Numbered from the stretch's first letter, positions 8,013 through 17,798 are shown. The stretch: 64,000 nt of DNA from Amycolatopsis decaplanina DSM 44594 (GCF_000342005.1 NZ_AOHO01000055.1:1-64000), one strand, 5' to 3'. The notes: a model not told the origin generated them from the sequence alone. Numbers and translations are program-made.

Positions 8013-9596
8013 ATGCGCGCACTTGACCTCGCGATCATCGGGCTTTTTCTGGTCGGCATGCCCCTGCTGGGCGTCTGGATCGGCGGCAAACAGAAATCCG
8101 GCTCCGACTACTTCGTCGGCGAAGGCAAGATCTCCTGGTGGGTGGCCTGCCTTTCGGTCGTCTCCGCGGAGACGTCGACCCTCACCGTGCTTTCCGTGCC
8201 GACGGTGGCCTACATCGCCACTCCCGGCGACGGCGGGATGACGTACCTGGCCTTGGCGATCGGTTACATCGCCGGCCGGATCGTGGTGTCGATGGTGCTG
8301 TTGCCGCGCTACGTCGCGGGCAACCTGGTCACCGCGTACGCCTTCCTGGGCAAACGGTTCGGCAGCGGGCTGCAGGGCACCGCGTCGGTGACCTTCCTGC
8401 TGACCCGGACCCTGGCCGACGGCATCCGGCTGTTCGCCACCGCGATCCCGATCAAGGTGGTGATGGCGGCCTACGGCCTGAACGTCTCGTACTGGACCAT
8501 CGTGGTCGGACTGGGCATCGCGATGGTGCTCTACAGCTTCTTCGGCGGGGTCCGCGCGGTCGTCTGGGTCGACGCGATCCAGATGCTCTGGTACATCCTC
8601 GGCGCGGCCATCGTGATCTGGGCGATCTCGAGCAGGCTGCCGGACGGCTGGTTCGGAAAGGCCTTCGACGCCGGCAAGTTCCAGATCTTCGACTTCTCCT
8701 CGAACATGCTCACCGGACAGTACGCGTTCTTCACCGCGGTGATCGGCGGCGCGGTGCTCTCGATGGCTTCGCACGGTTCGGACCAGCTGATCGTGCAGCG
8801 CCTGCAGGCCACCAACGATCTGCGCGCCGCGCGGAAGGCCTTGGTCGCCAGCGGTTTCGTGGTCTTCCTGCAGTTCGCGCTGTTCCTGTTCATCGGTGTG
8901 CTGCTGTGGGCGCTGTACAACGGCCTGAACCCGACCAAACCGAAGCCGGAAGGCCTGGGGCTGGCCAACAAGGACGAACTGTTCGCGAACTTCATCGTGA
9001 ACGACCTGCCGAGCGGCCTGTCCGGTTTCGTGATCGCCGGGATCCTCGCCGCCGCGCTGAGTTCGTCGCTCGGCGCGCTGGCCTCGTCCACGGTGACCGA
9101 TGTCTACGAACGGGTGATCGGCAGGGAACTGCCGGAAGCCGACCGGCTGAAGCACGGCCGGATCTGGACGATCATCTGGGCGAGCGCGCTCATCCTGTGC
9201 GCGGGTTTCTTCGCCTCCTCCAACAAGACCTCGGCCGATCCGATCGTGGTGCAGGCGCTCGGCATCACCGGCTACACCTATGGCGCGCTGCTCGGCGCGT
9301 TCCTGCTGGGCCTGCTGTTCAAGCGGGCGAGGCAGGCGGACGCGATCGTCGCGTTCGTGTCGACGGTGATCGTGATGGCGTTCATCATCCTGGGCGTCAA
9401 GTTCAACAAACCGGACGGCAACCTGATCGGCGTCGACTTCAGCAAGGCGTCCGGGAACACGGTGGCGCTGGCGTGGCCGTGGTACACGCTGTGCGGCGTG
9501 GTGATCACGCTCGTGGTCGGCGGGTTGCTGTCGCTGCGGCACAAGAGCCGGGACCCGCTCGCCGAGCCGGACGTGAAGGAATCCGAACCCGTGTAG
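8013..9596 (+). CDS. Sodium:solute symporter (SSS family)
   Basis: A 527-aa polytopic membrane protein with about 13 hydrophobic helices and the SSS pattern near the N-terminus (KSGSDYFVGEGKISWWVACLS). It also has SHGSDQLIVQRLQA, seen in sugar and sialic-acid-type members, and GILAAALSSSLGALASS in the Na+-binding helix region. It would import a solute with sodium. Its coupling to anmK suggests a sugar or cell-wall fragment; pantothenate, proline or sialic acid are other family substrates. The stop codon abuts a 24-bp hairpin. Confidence 0.88.
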   Translation: MRALDLAIIGLFLVGMPLLGVWIGGKQKSGSDYFVGEGKISWWVACLSVVSAETSTLTVLSVPTVAYIATPGDGGMTYLALAIGYIAGRIVVSMVLLPRYVAGNLVTAYAFLGKRFGSGLQGTASVTFLLTRTLADGIRLFATAIPIKVVMAAYGLNVSYWTIVVGLGIAMVLYSFFGGVRAVVWVDAIQMLWYILGAAIVIWAISSRLPDGWFGKAFDAGKFQIFDFSSNMLTGQYAFFTAVIGGAVLSMASHGSDQLIVQRLQATNDLRAARKALVASGFVVFLQFALFLFIGVLLWALYNGLNPTKPKPEGLGLANKDELFANFIVNDLPSGLSGFVIAGILAAALSSSLGALASSTVTDVYERVIGRELPEADRLKHGRIWTIIWASALILCAGFFASSNKTSADPIVVQALGITGYTYGALLGAFLLGLLFKRARQADAIVAFVSTVIVMAFIILGVKFNKPDGNLIGVDFSKASGNTVALAWPWYTLCGVVITLVVGGLLSLRHKSRDPLAEPDVKESEPV

Positions 9597-9646
9597 GCCT
9601 CGTGAGTGGTAAGGACGGTTAGAACCGTCCTTACCACTCACGAGGC
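9597..9646. terminator. Bidirectional hairpin terminator, family B copy 1
   Basis: Arms 9597-9620 and 9623-9646 are perfect 24-nt reverse complements separated by AG. The hairpin fills the gap between the convergent symporter (stop 9596) and smc (stop 9653), so it can act for both. A close relative with the same central AAGGACGGTT/AACCGTCCTT-type stem occurs at 47667-47712. Confidence 0.85.
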
Positions 9647-9652
9647 GGTGAG

Positions 9653-12600
9653 CTAGGCGGGGACCGGGTCCTCTTCGGAGGTCCGCAGCCGCTGCGAGAT
9701 GACCTTCGTGATGCCGTCGCCCTGCATCGAAACGCCGTACAGGGCGTCGGCGATCTCCATGGTCGGCTTCTGGTGGGTGATGATGATCAGCTGCGAAGAG
9801 TCCCGCAGCTGCTCCAGCAGCCCGATCAGCCGTCGCATGTTGGTGTCGTCGAGCGCGGCCTCGACCTCGTCCATGACGTAGAAGGGCGAAGGCCGGGCGC
9901 GGAAGATCGCCACTAGCATGCCAACGGCGACGAGCGACTTCTCGCCACCGGAGAGCAGCGAGAGCCGCTTGACCTTCTTGCCCGGCGGGCGCGCTTCGAC
10001 GTCGACACCGGTGGCGAGGAGGTCGTTGGGCTGGGTGAGCACCATGCGCCCCTCGCCGCCCGGGAACAGCACTCCGAACACGGTCTCGAACTCGCGCGCC
10101 ACGTCCTCGTACGCCGACGCGAAGACCTCGAGGATCTTTTCGTCGACCTGTTTGATGACGGCTTCGAGGTCCTTGCGGGTGTCCTTGAGGTCTTCGAGCT
10201 GGGTCGAGAGGAACTTGTACCGCTCCTCCAGCGCCGCGAACTCCTCCAGCGCCAGCGGGTTGACCTTGCCCAGCAGGCTCAGGTCCTTCTCCGCGCGCTT
10301 CGCCCGGCGGGCCTGGGTGTCGCGATCGAACGGCATGGGCGGCGGCGGGGTGACGTCCTCGCCGCGTTCCTTCGCGGCCTCGTACTCGGCCATCTCCCCC
10401 GCGCTCGGCGGCACGGGATTGTCCGGGCCGTACTCGGCGACGAGGTCCTCGAGACCGATGCCGAAGTCCTCGGCGATCTTGGTTTCGAGCTGTTCCAGCC
10501 GCAGCCGCTGCTCGGCGCGCAACACCTCGTCGCGGTGGACGGCGTCGGTGAGCTTCTCCAGTTCGCCGGTCAGCTCGCGGACCTTGCTGCGGACCTGGGT
10601 CAGCGCGGTCTCCCGCGACTGCCGCTGCGCCTGCGCCTCGTCCCGTTCGTGGGCGGCGCGCTGCACGGAGACCTCGATGCGCTCCAGCGCGATCTCACCG
10701 CCGTTGACCACCGCGTTGGCGATCTCGGCGCCGCGTTTCCGCGCGGCCCTGGACTTCTCGGCCCGTTCGCGGGCCTGCCGCTCGGCGTGCGCGGCCCGGC
10801 GGAGCGATTCGGCCTTGCCCTGGATGCTCCGCGCGCGCTCCTCGGCGGTGCGCAGCGCGAGCCGGGACTCCATCTCCTCCTGGCGGACCGTGCCGAGGTC
10901 TTCGGCGGCCTGATCGCGCTCGGCGGTGTCCGGATCCTCGTCGACTTCCTGCTCGGCGACGGCGGCCAGTCGTTCTTCGAGTTCGGCGAGCTGCTGCAGC
11001 GCCTGCTCGCGGCTCTGCTCGACCTTGGCGCGCTGAGTGCTCAGCCGGTCCATCTCGGCCTGCGCTCCGCGCGCGGCCTGCTGCAGCCTGTTCAGCCGCT
11101 CGGACGAGCGCGCCTTGCGGACCTTCGCGTCCCCGAGCGCTTCCTTGGCCCTGCCGACCTCTTCGCGGCGGGCCGCCTGTCCGGCGCGGGCGCCTTCGAG
11201 TTCCGCGGCGGTGCGTTCCAGCGCGCGCTCGGCGGCGTTCAGCCGATCGCCTGCCTCGTCGACCGCGGCCTGCACCTCGATGACGCTCTCGCTGCGGGCG
11301 GAACCGCCGACCGCCCAGCGGGCGCCGAAGACGTCGCCCTCGGGCGTCACCGTGCTGACCTCGGGATACACCTCGACGAGACGGCGCGCGGACTCCAGAC
11401 CGTCCACAATGGCCACCCGGTCGAGCGCGTGCTCGACGGCGGAGCGCAGCGCGGGCGGCGCCGTGACCACTTCACGCGCCCAGCGCGCGCCCTCGGGCAA
11501 CGGCGGCCAAGCACTGGTGTCCACAGTGGATTCGAGACCGCCGAGCAGAATACCGGCGCGACCGGAATCGTTTTCCTTCAGGAACTTCAGCGCGGCGAGC
11601 GCGTCGGCGCCGCCATTGACCGCGACCGCGTCGGCGACCGGGCCGAGCGCCGCGGCCAGCGCGACCTCGTGGCCCGCCTCGACGCTGAGCAGCGCGGCCA
11701 CCGAACCGAGCAGACCCGGCAGTTCGTGCTGCGCGCCGAGCAGCGCGCCGGCGCCGTCCTTGCGGCGCAAGCCCATCGACAGCGCCTCGACGCGCGCCTT
11801 CTCCGACGCGATCTCGCGTTCGGCGGCACGCTCGGCCTTGACCAGTTCCTCGACCCGGGCCTTGGCGGCGTTGTTGGCCTCCACCGCGCGGTCGTGATGG
11901 GCCTGCAGGTCGAGGTCGTCGGACTCCTCCACACCGCCTTCGGCCTTGGCCTCTTCGAGTTCCTCGACGGCGATCTCCGCGCGCTCGGCGGCCTCTTCGA
12001 GCGACACGGTGAGCCTGTCGATCTCGTCGGAGGTGGCGCCGTTCTTGCTGCGCAGCGCTTCGACCTGTCCGGTGAGCTTCGCGAGCCCTTCCCGGCGGTC
12101 GGCGATCGCGCGGACGGCGGCCATATGCGCGCGCTCGGCTGCCTGGACGAGGTGTTCGAGCTGCTCGCGCCGCTGGACGGTCTCCGAAAGCACCATGCGG
12201 GCCTCGGCGACGGCCTCGTTGAGCTCCTGCTCCCGCTCGGCGACCTGCTCGGCCTCGGCGAGCAGCTCGTCGGGATCGCGGCCGGTGCTCGCCTGCTGCA
12301 CGTCGGAGGACAGGTGCCGTTGCCGCTCCAGCGCGAGCCGCACGGTGCCGCGCAGCCGCTCGGTCAAGGCGGAAAGCTTGTACCAGGTCTCCTGGGCGGC
12401 GGCCAGGCGTGGCGCGTCCTCGGCGAGCGAGGCTTCGAGCTCGGCCTCCTCGGCGGCGACGATCTCCAGCGCCTGCTCGACTTCGGCGCGGCGCTGACGG
12501 GCAACGCGCTCGTCGGCCTCTTCCTTGGCGATGCCTTCGCGCTGGGTGACCAGGTCGTGGGCGAACAACCGCAGCCGGGCGTCGCGTAGTTCCGACTGCA

Positions 12601-13252
12601 CCCACTGCGCCTTGCGGGCGATCTCGGCCTGCTTGCCCAGTGGTTTGAGCTGGCGGCGGAGCTCGGTGGTGAGGTCGCCGAGGCGGTCGAGGTTGCCCTG
12701 CATGTTCGCGAGCTTGCGCAGGGTCTGTTCCTTGCGCTTGCGGTGCTTGAGGACACCGGCGGCCTCTTCGATGAAGGCGCGGCGCTCCTCGGGCTTCGAT
12801 TCGAGGATCGCCGAAAGCTGCCCCTGCCCGACGATGACGTGCATTTCGCGGCCGATGCCGGAGTCCGACAGCAGTTCCTGCACGTCCATCAGACGGCAGC
12901 GGTCACCGTTGATCTCGTATTCGCTCGCGCCGTCACGGAACATCCGGCGGGTGATCGAGACCTCGGAGTACTCGATGGGCAGCGCGCCGTCGGCGTTGTC
13001 GATGGTGAGGGTGACCTCGGCGCGCCCGAGCGGGGCACGGCCGGCGGTCCCGGCGAAGATGACGTCCTCCATCTTGCCGCCGCGCAGGTCCTTCGCGCCC
13101 TGGGTCCCCATGACCCAGCGGAGCGCGTCGAGGACGTTCGACTTGCCGGAGCCGTTCGGTCCGACCACACAGGTGATGCCCGGCTCGAAACGCAACGTCG
13201 TCGCCGAGGCGAAGGACTTGAAGCCCTTGAGCGTCAGGCTCTTCAGGTGCAC
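9653..13252 (-). CDS. smc: Chromosome segregation protein SMC
   Basis: A 1199-aa SMC ATPase of full bacterial length. The N-terminal head has Walker A GPNGSGKSNVLDAL (about 31-44). Two long coiled coils rich in Glu, Arg and Ala flank a hinge at about 520-680 (GLLGSVAALLSVEAGHEVAL). The C-terminal head has signature LSGGEKSLVAVGML and Walker B FYVMDEVEAALDD. It forms the condensin complex with ScpA and ScpB, not encoded here. acyP is encoded 88 nt upstream on the same strand, a conserved actinobacterial pairing. Confidence 0.97.
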   Translation of the reverse strand: MHLKSLTLKGFKSFASATTLRFEPGITCVVGPNGSGKSNVLDALRWVMGTQGAKDLRGGKMEDVIFAGTAGRAPLGRAEVTLTIDNADGALPIEYSEVSITRRMFRDGASEYEINGDRCRLMDVQELLSDSGIGREMHVIVGQGQLSAILESKPEERRAFIEEAAGVLKHRKRKEQTLRKLANMQGNLDRLGDLTTELRRQLKPLGKQAEIARKAQWVQSELRDARLRLFAHDLVTQREGIAKEEADERVARQRRAEVEQALEIVAAEEAELEASLAEDAPRLAAAQETWYKLSALTERLRGTVRLALERQRHLSSDVQQASTGRDPDELLAEAEQVAEREQELNEAVAEARMVLSETVQRREQLEHLVQAAERAHMAAVRAIADRREGLAKLTGQVEALRSKNGATSDEIDRLTVSLEEAAERAEIAVEELEEAKAEGGVEESDDLDLQAHHDRAVEANNAAKARVEELVKAERAAEREIASEKARVEALSMGLRRKDGAGALLGAQHELPGLLGSVAALLSVEAGHEVALAAALGPVADAVAVNGGADALAALKFLKENDSGRAGILLGGLESTVDTSAWPPLPEGARWAREVVTAPPALRSAVEHALDRVAIVDGLESARRLVEVYPEVSTVTPEGDVFGARWAVGGSARSESVIEVQAAVDEAGDRLNAAERALERTAAELEGARAGQAARREEVGRAKEALGDAKVRKARSSERLNRLQQAARGAQAEMDRLSTQRAKVEQSREQALQQLAELEERLAAVAEQEVDEDPDTAERDQAAEDLGTVRQEEMESRLALRTAEERARSIQGKAESLRRAAHAERQARERAEKSRAARKRGAEIANAVVNGGEIALERIEVSVQRAAHERDEAQAQRQSRETALTQVRSKVRELTGELEKLTDAVHRDEVLRAEQRLRLEQLETKIAEDFGIGLEDLVAEYGPDNPVPPSAGEMAEYEAAKERGEDVTPPPPMPFDRDTQARRAKRAEKDLSLLGKVNPLALEEFAALEERYKFLSTQLEDLKDTRKDLEAVIKQVDEKILEVFASAYEDVAREFETVFGVLFPGGEGRMVLTQPNDLLATGVDVEARPPGKKVKRLSLLSGGEKSLVAVGMLVAIFRARPSPFYVMDEVEAALDDTNMRRLIGLLEQLRDSSQLIIITHQKPTMEIADALYGVSMQGDGITKVISQRLRTSEEDPVPA

Positions 13253-13340
13253 GTCGTGCTGACCCCTCTGGCTGCGGGAACCGGTCGTTCAATCGGTCCA
13301 GGCTACCTGTGCGCTCAGGGTGATCGTGGGACGCGGGGTC

Positions 13341-13628
13341 TCAGCGCTCCACGAACCCTTGGAGCCCGCCCTTCGCGGGTGACCAGCGCTCGACGACGTG
13401 ATCCACACTTCCGGGTGATTCCCCGGATCGCAGGGCCGCCAAAAGCCGCTCACAGTGTTCACGAACACCCTCAGCCACCACCTCGACACGCCCGTCGGCC
13501 AGATTGCCCGCGCTGCCGACCAACCCCAGCTCAAGCGCCCTGCTGCGGGTCCACCAGCGGAAACCGACACCCTGCACCCGGCCGTGCACCCACGCGGTCA
13601 GCCTGATGTGCGTTACTTCTCCACTCAC
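13341..13628 (-). CDS. acyP: Acylphosphatase
   Basis: A 95-aa enzyme that hydrolyses carboxyl-phosphate bonds such as acetyl phosphate. The active-site stretch VHGRVQGVGFRWWTR carries the phosphate-binding loop Arg, and GSAGNLADGRVEV supplies the conserved Asn (family G-x-V-x-N). I took GTG 13626-13628, which gives the normal family length; the frame stays open upstream but without homology. The gene lies just upstream of smc, as in many actinobacteria. Confidence 0.9.
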   Translation of the reverse strand: MSGEVTHIRLTAWVHGRVQGVGFRWWTRSRALELGLVGSAGNLADGRVEVVAEGVREHCERLLAALRSGESPGSVDHVVERWSPAKGGLQGFVER

Positions 13629-13836
13629 GACCCCTATCGTGCACCATGCGGATGAACGCGGAGGGTGAACACGACGTTCGCTGTAGTTCGCAGACGGTGA
13701 AGCGGCGGTGATAATCTCCGCGCCAGGTCCCCACTTCGGGCTACCTCGCCCGGGTAGCCGGAGGCGGCTCGGCATACGTCCGTATCGCCATTGCCACCTC
13801 GAACTCCCCGAAGCCCCCCATCCGAGGAGTCAGCAC

Positions 13837-14469
13837 ATGCCCCGTCCCGACGGGTCTGATTCGAGCGCACGCGTGTCCGTGGCGCCCCCGCGCGGCGCCA
13901 CCGGCAAGCTCAACCGCGCCGGCTACGCCGTACTCGGCGTCAGCGGCCTCGTGGTGGCGACGGCCTTCGCCGCGATCGCCGAACTCGCGGGCCCCGGCGT
14001 CTCCGCCACCGCGGGCGGCACCGGCGTCCCCGGCGGCGGACAGGGTGTCGCCCCAGCCGGCGTCCAGCTGGTGCCGGGCAACGCCGTCCCCGGCGGCCCG
14101 ATGACCGTCAGCGGCTCGCCGACCCCCGGCGCGTCCTCCAGCTCGACGGCGCCGCCGACCACGGTGACGTCGGTCGGCCCGGACGGCAAGGAGACGACGA
14201 GCGTCGTCGTCCCGACCCCGCCCGCGACGAACCCGGGCGGCGGTGAGCCGCCGCACACGGTCCTGCCGCCGACGACGCCGACCACCCCGAAGCCCACACC
14301 GTCGGCGACGACGACCACGCCGCCGAAGACGACTCCGTCGGACCCGCCGTCGACCACGCCTGACAGCTCGAGCCCGCCGGGTGGCGGCTCCAGCTCCAGC
14401 GGCGCACCCAGCGAGTCGACTCCGGGCCGGTCCAGTACCTCCGGCACCTCCACGAGCAGCGCTCGGTAA
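13837..14469 (+). CDS. Single-pass, Ser/Thr/Pro-rich surface protein of unknown function
   Basis: A 210-aa protein starting at ATG 13837 with GAGGAG 7 nt upstream. A short charged N-terminus is followed by one hydrophobic segment (AGYAVLGVSGLVVATAFAAI, about 28-47) and then 160 residues almost wholly of Pro, Ser, Thr and Gly, with no Cys. It looks like a membrane-anchored protein with a disordered, possibly O-glycosylated outer tail. I recognise no domain. A GGCTACC/GGTAGCC inverted repeat at 13739-13759 lies in the leader. Confidence 0.75.
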   Translation: MPRPDGSDSSARVSVAPPRGATGKLNRAGYAVLGVSGLVVATAFAAIAELAGPGVSATAGGTGVPGGGQGVAPAGVQLVPGNAVPGGPMTVSGSPTPGASSSSTAPPTTVTSVGPDGKETTSVVVPTPPATNPGGGEPPHTVLPPTTPTTPKPTPSATTTTPPKTTPSDPPSTTPDSSSPPGGGSSSSGAPSESTPGRSSTSGTSTSSAR

Positions 14470-14471
14470 GA

Positions 14472-14497
14472 CGCGCAAGTAGTCACCTACTTGCGCG
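14472..14497. terminator. Bidirectional hairpin terminator, family C copy 1
   Basis: Arms CGCGCAAGTAG (14472-14482) and CTACTTGCGCG (14487-14497) pair perfectly around a TCAC loop. The hairpin lies between the convergent surface-protein gene (stop 14469) and kdpE (stop 14510). A second copy with the complementary GTGA loop occurs at the end of iolD (40352-40379). Confidence 0.85.
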
Positions 14498-14509
14498 CCG
14501 GGCCGCGGT

Positions 14510-15211
14510 TCACATTTCGAAGCGGTACCCCATCCCCGGTTCCGTCAGCAGGTGCCGCGGCCGTGAGGGTTCCGGTTCCAGTTTCCGCCGCAGCTGCGCC
14601 AGGTACACCCGCAGGTAGTGCGATTCGGTCTCGTAGGCCGGGCCCCACACCTCGTGCAGCAGCTGCTTCTGCGCCACCAGGCGGCCGCGGTTGCGCACCA
14701 GCAGTTCCAGCACTCCCCATTCGGTCTTGGTGAGGTGCACTTCCCTGCCGTCCCGGCGCACCTTCTTCGCCGCCAGGTCGATGCGGAACGATCCCGTGTC
14801 CACCACCGCGTCCGCACCGTCCACACTGGACGCCGACGAACGCCGCACGGCGGCACGGAGCCGCGCCAGGAGTTCGTCCATGCCGAAGGGTTTGGTGACG
14901 TAGTCGTCGGCGCCGGCGTCGAGGGCCTGAACCTTGTCGGCCGAGTCGCCGCGCGCGGACAGCACGATGATCGGCACCGTCGTCCAGCCGCGAAGCCCGG
15001 CGATCACCTCGGTGCCGTCGAGGTCGGGCAGGCCGAGGTCGAGGACGACGACGTCGGGTTTGGTCTCGGCGACGGCCTTCAGCGCGGCCGTCCCGTCGTG
15101 CGCGGTGATCACCTTGTAGCCGCGGGCGGACAGGTTGATCCGCAGGGCTCGCACGATCTGCGGTTCGTCGTCGACGACCAGCACGGTCGCCGACGCGGTG
15201 TCTGCGCTCAT
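14510..15211 (-). CDS. kdpE: Response regulator KdpE
   Basis: A 233-aa OmpR/PhoB-type regulator. The receiver domain has the acidic pair DDE (14-16), phosphoacceptor Asp58 in VVVLDLGLPDLDG and Lys in TKPFGMDELLARL. The C-terminal winged helix has LTKTEWGVLELLVRN and YLRVYLAQLRRKLE. Phosphorylated by KdpD, it should activate the kdp operon under potassium limitation or osmotic stress. Its ATG overlaps the kdpD stop by 4 nt. The likely target repeats are at 22436-22490. Confidence 0.95.
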   Translation of the reverse strand: MSADTASATVLVVDDEPQIVRALRINLSARGYKVITAHDGTAALKAVAETKPDVVVLDLGLPDLDGTEVIAGLRGWTTVPIIVLSARGDSADKVQALDAGADDYVTKPFGMDELLARLRAAVRRSSASSVDGADAVVDTGSFRIDLAAKKVRRDGREVHLTKTEWGVLELLVRNRGRLVAQKQLLHEVWGPAYETESHYLRVYLAQLRRKLEPEPSRPRHLLTEPGMGYRFEM

Positions 15212-17793
15212 CGCACTCGCTCCTCCTCTTCGTTCTCAAGGCCCTCGTCGTCGAAAGCGAGGAGGCTCTTTTCCGGATCCTGACCAACATATGCGGGCAG
15301 CGAGATGACGACGGTGAGCCCGCCGCCGGGCGTGTCCTCCGCCCGGATCCGCCCGCCCATCGCCTCGGTGAACCCCTTGGCGACCGACAGCCCCAGTCCC
15401 ACACCGGGCACGCTGTCCCGGTCTCCCCCGAGCCGCTGGAACGGCGCGAACGCCGAGTCCGCGGTGCCCTTCTTGAGCCCGCGCCCGTGATCGATGACGC
15501 GCAGTTCGACGTGATCCGAATGCGTGCTGGCACGGGCCGAGACCGGCTCCCCGGACGCGCCGTGCCGCAGCGCGTTGTCGATCACGTTCGCCACCACCCG
15601 TTCCAGCAGGCCGGGGTCGGCGCACACCGACGGCAACCGCGAGTCGATCGCGACCACGACCGAAGCCGAGTTGTCCACATTGGACAGGGCGTGCGAGACG
15701 ACCTCGTCGTAGCCGACCGGGCGCAGGTGCGGGCGTACCGCGCCGGTCGCCAGCCGCGAGGAGTCGAGCAGGTTGTCGATCAGCCCGGCGAGCCGGTCCG
15801 CCGATTCCTCGATCGCTTCGAGCAGCTCGTCGGTGTCCTCTTCGGACAGTGAGATGTCGGTCGCGCGCAGGCTGCCGATGGACGCCTTGATGGACGTCAG
15901 CGGCGTCCGGAGGTCGTGTCCCACGGCGGAAAGCAGTGCCGTGCGCAGTTCGGTCGCCTCGGCCTTGCGTTCGGCCCGGATGGCCGCCTTCGCCGTCCGC
16001 TGCTGCCGCAGGGCCAGCAGGGCCTGTCCGGCGACGGCTTCCAGCACTCCCCGGTCCGACGCGGGCAGCGCGCGGCCCCGCAGGGTCAGGTGGACGTCGG
16101 CGGTGACCGCGATGTCGGCGTCGGCCTGATCGGGATCGGCGCAGGGATCCGAGCCCGCGTTCGCCACCCGCTTCCACTTCCCGTCCCGCTTTTCCAGCAG
16201 GGTCACCGAAGTCATCCCGAAGTTCTCACGGACCTTCTCCAGCAGCCGCTCGATCGGGTTCGTGTGCGTGAGCACTGTCCGCGCGTAGGAGGCGAGCAGC
16301 GCCGCCTCGGTCCGCGCCCGCGCGGCCTGCGCCGCGCGCCGGGCCGCCGTGTCGACGACCGCCGCGACGAGGATCGCCACGAGCACCATCGCGACCAGCG
16401 TGATCACGTTGCGCGGCTCGTGGACGGTGAGGGTGTACAGCGGCGGGGTGAAGAAGAAGTTCAGCAATCCCGCCGAGACCACCGCCGCGAGCAACGCGGG
16501 CCCGAGCCCGCCCACGAGCGCCACCAGCACCGTCGCGAGGACGTAGTCGACCACGTCGGTGGAGAAGTCGAGATGATCCCTCAGCAGGACACCGAGCAGC
16601 GTCGCCAGCGCGGGCAACCCCAGCGAGAGCGTCCAGCCGGTCAGCCGTCGCGAAGGCGTGAGCGGGCTGCGGTTGAACCGGGCGCGCAGCCGTCCGCCCG
16701 CTTGGGCGTGCGTGACCATGTGGACGTCGATCGGCCCCGATCGCTGGACCACGGCCGCGCCGATGCCCTCGTCGAACAACCGCGCCACCCGCGACCGCCG
16801 CGAGGTTCCGACGACCAGCTGCGTCGCGTTCACACCCTGGGCGAAGTCGAGCAGGGCCGTCGGCACGTCGTCGCCGACGACGGTGTGGAAGGTCGCGCCG
16901 ACCTCTTCGGCCAGCTTCCGGTACCTGCCGACCGCCGTCGGTCCCATCCCGGCGAGCCCGTCACCGCGCAGGATGTGCAGCACCTGCAGGTCGGCGCCCG
17001 CGCGGTTCGCGATGCGGCTCGCGCGGCGGATCAGCGTCTCGCTCTCCGGACCGCCGGTGATGGACACGACCACCCGTTCGCGTGCTTCCCAGGTGTCGGT
17101 GATCTTCTGCTCGGCCCGGTACCGCTGCAGGGCGACGTCGACCTGGTCGGCGACCCACAGCAGCGCGAGTTCCCGGAGCGCGGTGAGGTTGCCGGGCCGG
17201 AAGTAGTTGCCCAGCGCCGCGTCGATCCGCTCGGCCGGGTAGACGTTGCCGTGCGCCAGGCGCCGCCGCAGCGCTTCGGGCGTTATGTCGACCAGCTCCA
17301 GCTGCCCGGCCCGCCGCACGACCTCGTCGGGCACCGTCTCCTGCTGGGTGACGCCGGTGATCCGCTCCACGACGTCGTTGAGGCTCTGCAGGTGCTGCAC
17401 GTTGACCGTGGAGAGGACGTCGATCCCGGCGGCGAGCAGTTCGTCGATGTCCTGCCAGCGCTTCTCGTTGCGCGAACCCGGCACGTTGGTGTGGGCTAGT
17501 TCGTCGACCACCGCGACCTCGGGGGCGCGGGCGAGCAGCGCGTCGAGGTCCATCTCCTCGAACTCGCGGTCCCGGTGCGCGGAACGGCGGCGTGGGACGG
17601 TCTCGAGGCCTTCGACGAGCTCCGCGGTCTTCTTCCGCCCGTGCGTCTCGACCAGGCCGATGACCACGTCGGTGCCCCGGTCGAGGCGTCGCCGCGCCTC
17701 GCCGAGCATCGCGTAGGTCTTGCCGACGCCCGGGGCCGCGCCGAGGTAGATCCTCAGCTCGCCCCGGCGCGGCTTGGTCGTGTTCTCGTCCAC
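15208..17793 (-). CDS. kdpD: Potassium sensor histidine kinase KdpD
   Basis: An 861-aa membrane sensor of full family length. The N-terminal KdpD domain has a Walker A-like GAAPGVGKTYAML (about 18-30). It is followed by a universal-stress-like domain (about 240-370), four membrane helices (about 395-500), a GAF-like region, the dimerisation helix with phospho-His in SAVGHDLRTPLTS, and a HATPase domain (GLGLSVAKGFTEAMGG). It senses low K+ and turgor and phosphorylates KdpE. It starts at GTG 17791-17793, 5 nt after the kdpC stop. Confidence 0.96.
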   Translation of the reverse strand: MDENTTKPRRGELRIYLGAAPGVGKTYAMLGEARRRLDRGTDVVIGLVETHGRKKTAELVEGLETVPRRRSAHRDREFEEMDLDALLARAPEVAVVDELAHTNVPGSRNEKRWQDIDELLAAGIDVLSTVNVQHLQSLNDVVERITGVTQQETVPDEVVRRAGQLELVDITPEALRRRLAHGNVYPAERIDAALGNYFRPGNLTALRELALLWVADQVDVALQRYRAEQKITDTWEARERVVVSITGGPESETLIRRASRIANRAGADLQVLHILRGDGLAGMGPTAVGRYRKLAEEVGATFHTVVGDDVPTALLDFAQGVNATQLVVGTSRRSRVARLFDEGIGAAVVQRSGPIDVHMVTHAQAGGRLRARFNRSPLTPSRRLTGWTLSLGLPALATLLGVLLRDHLDFSTDVVDYVLATVLVALVGGLGPALLAAVVSAGLLNFFFTPPLYTLTVHEPRNVITLVAMVLVAILVAAVVDTAARRAAQAARARTEAALLASYARTVLTHTNPIERLLEKVRENFGMTSVTLLEKRDGKWKRVANAGSDPCADPDQADADIAVTADVHLTLRGRALPASDRGVLEAVAGQALLALRQQRTAKAAIRAERKAEATELRTALLSAVGHDLRTPLTSIKASIGSLRATDISLSEEDTDELLEAIEESADRLAGLIDNLLDSSRLATGAVRPHLRPVGYDEVVSHALSNVDNSASVVVAIDSRLPSVCADPGLLERVVANVIDNALRHGASGEPVSARASTHSDHVELRVIDHGRGLKKGTADSAFAPFQRLGGDRDSVPGVGLGLSVAKGFTEAMGGRIRAEDTPGGGLTVVISLPAYVGQDPEKSLLAFDDEGLENEEEERVR

Positions 17794-17798
17794 GTCTG

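Noticed and set aside
8138..9622. Long open frames overlapping the symporter on both strands (also for example across asnB, smc and coxL)
   Set aside because: They are Arg/Pro/Ala-rich readings of high-GC codons with no motifs and sit inside genes with clear domains.
15672..15680. TTGTCCACA, a perfect actinobacterial DnaA-box match, inside kdpD
   Set aside because: A single box within a coding region, with no cluster, AT-rich unwinding region or dnaA/dnaN neighbours, so no origin is supported.
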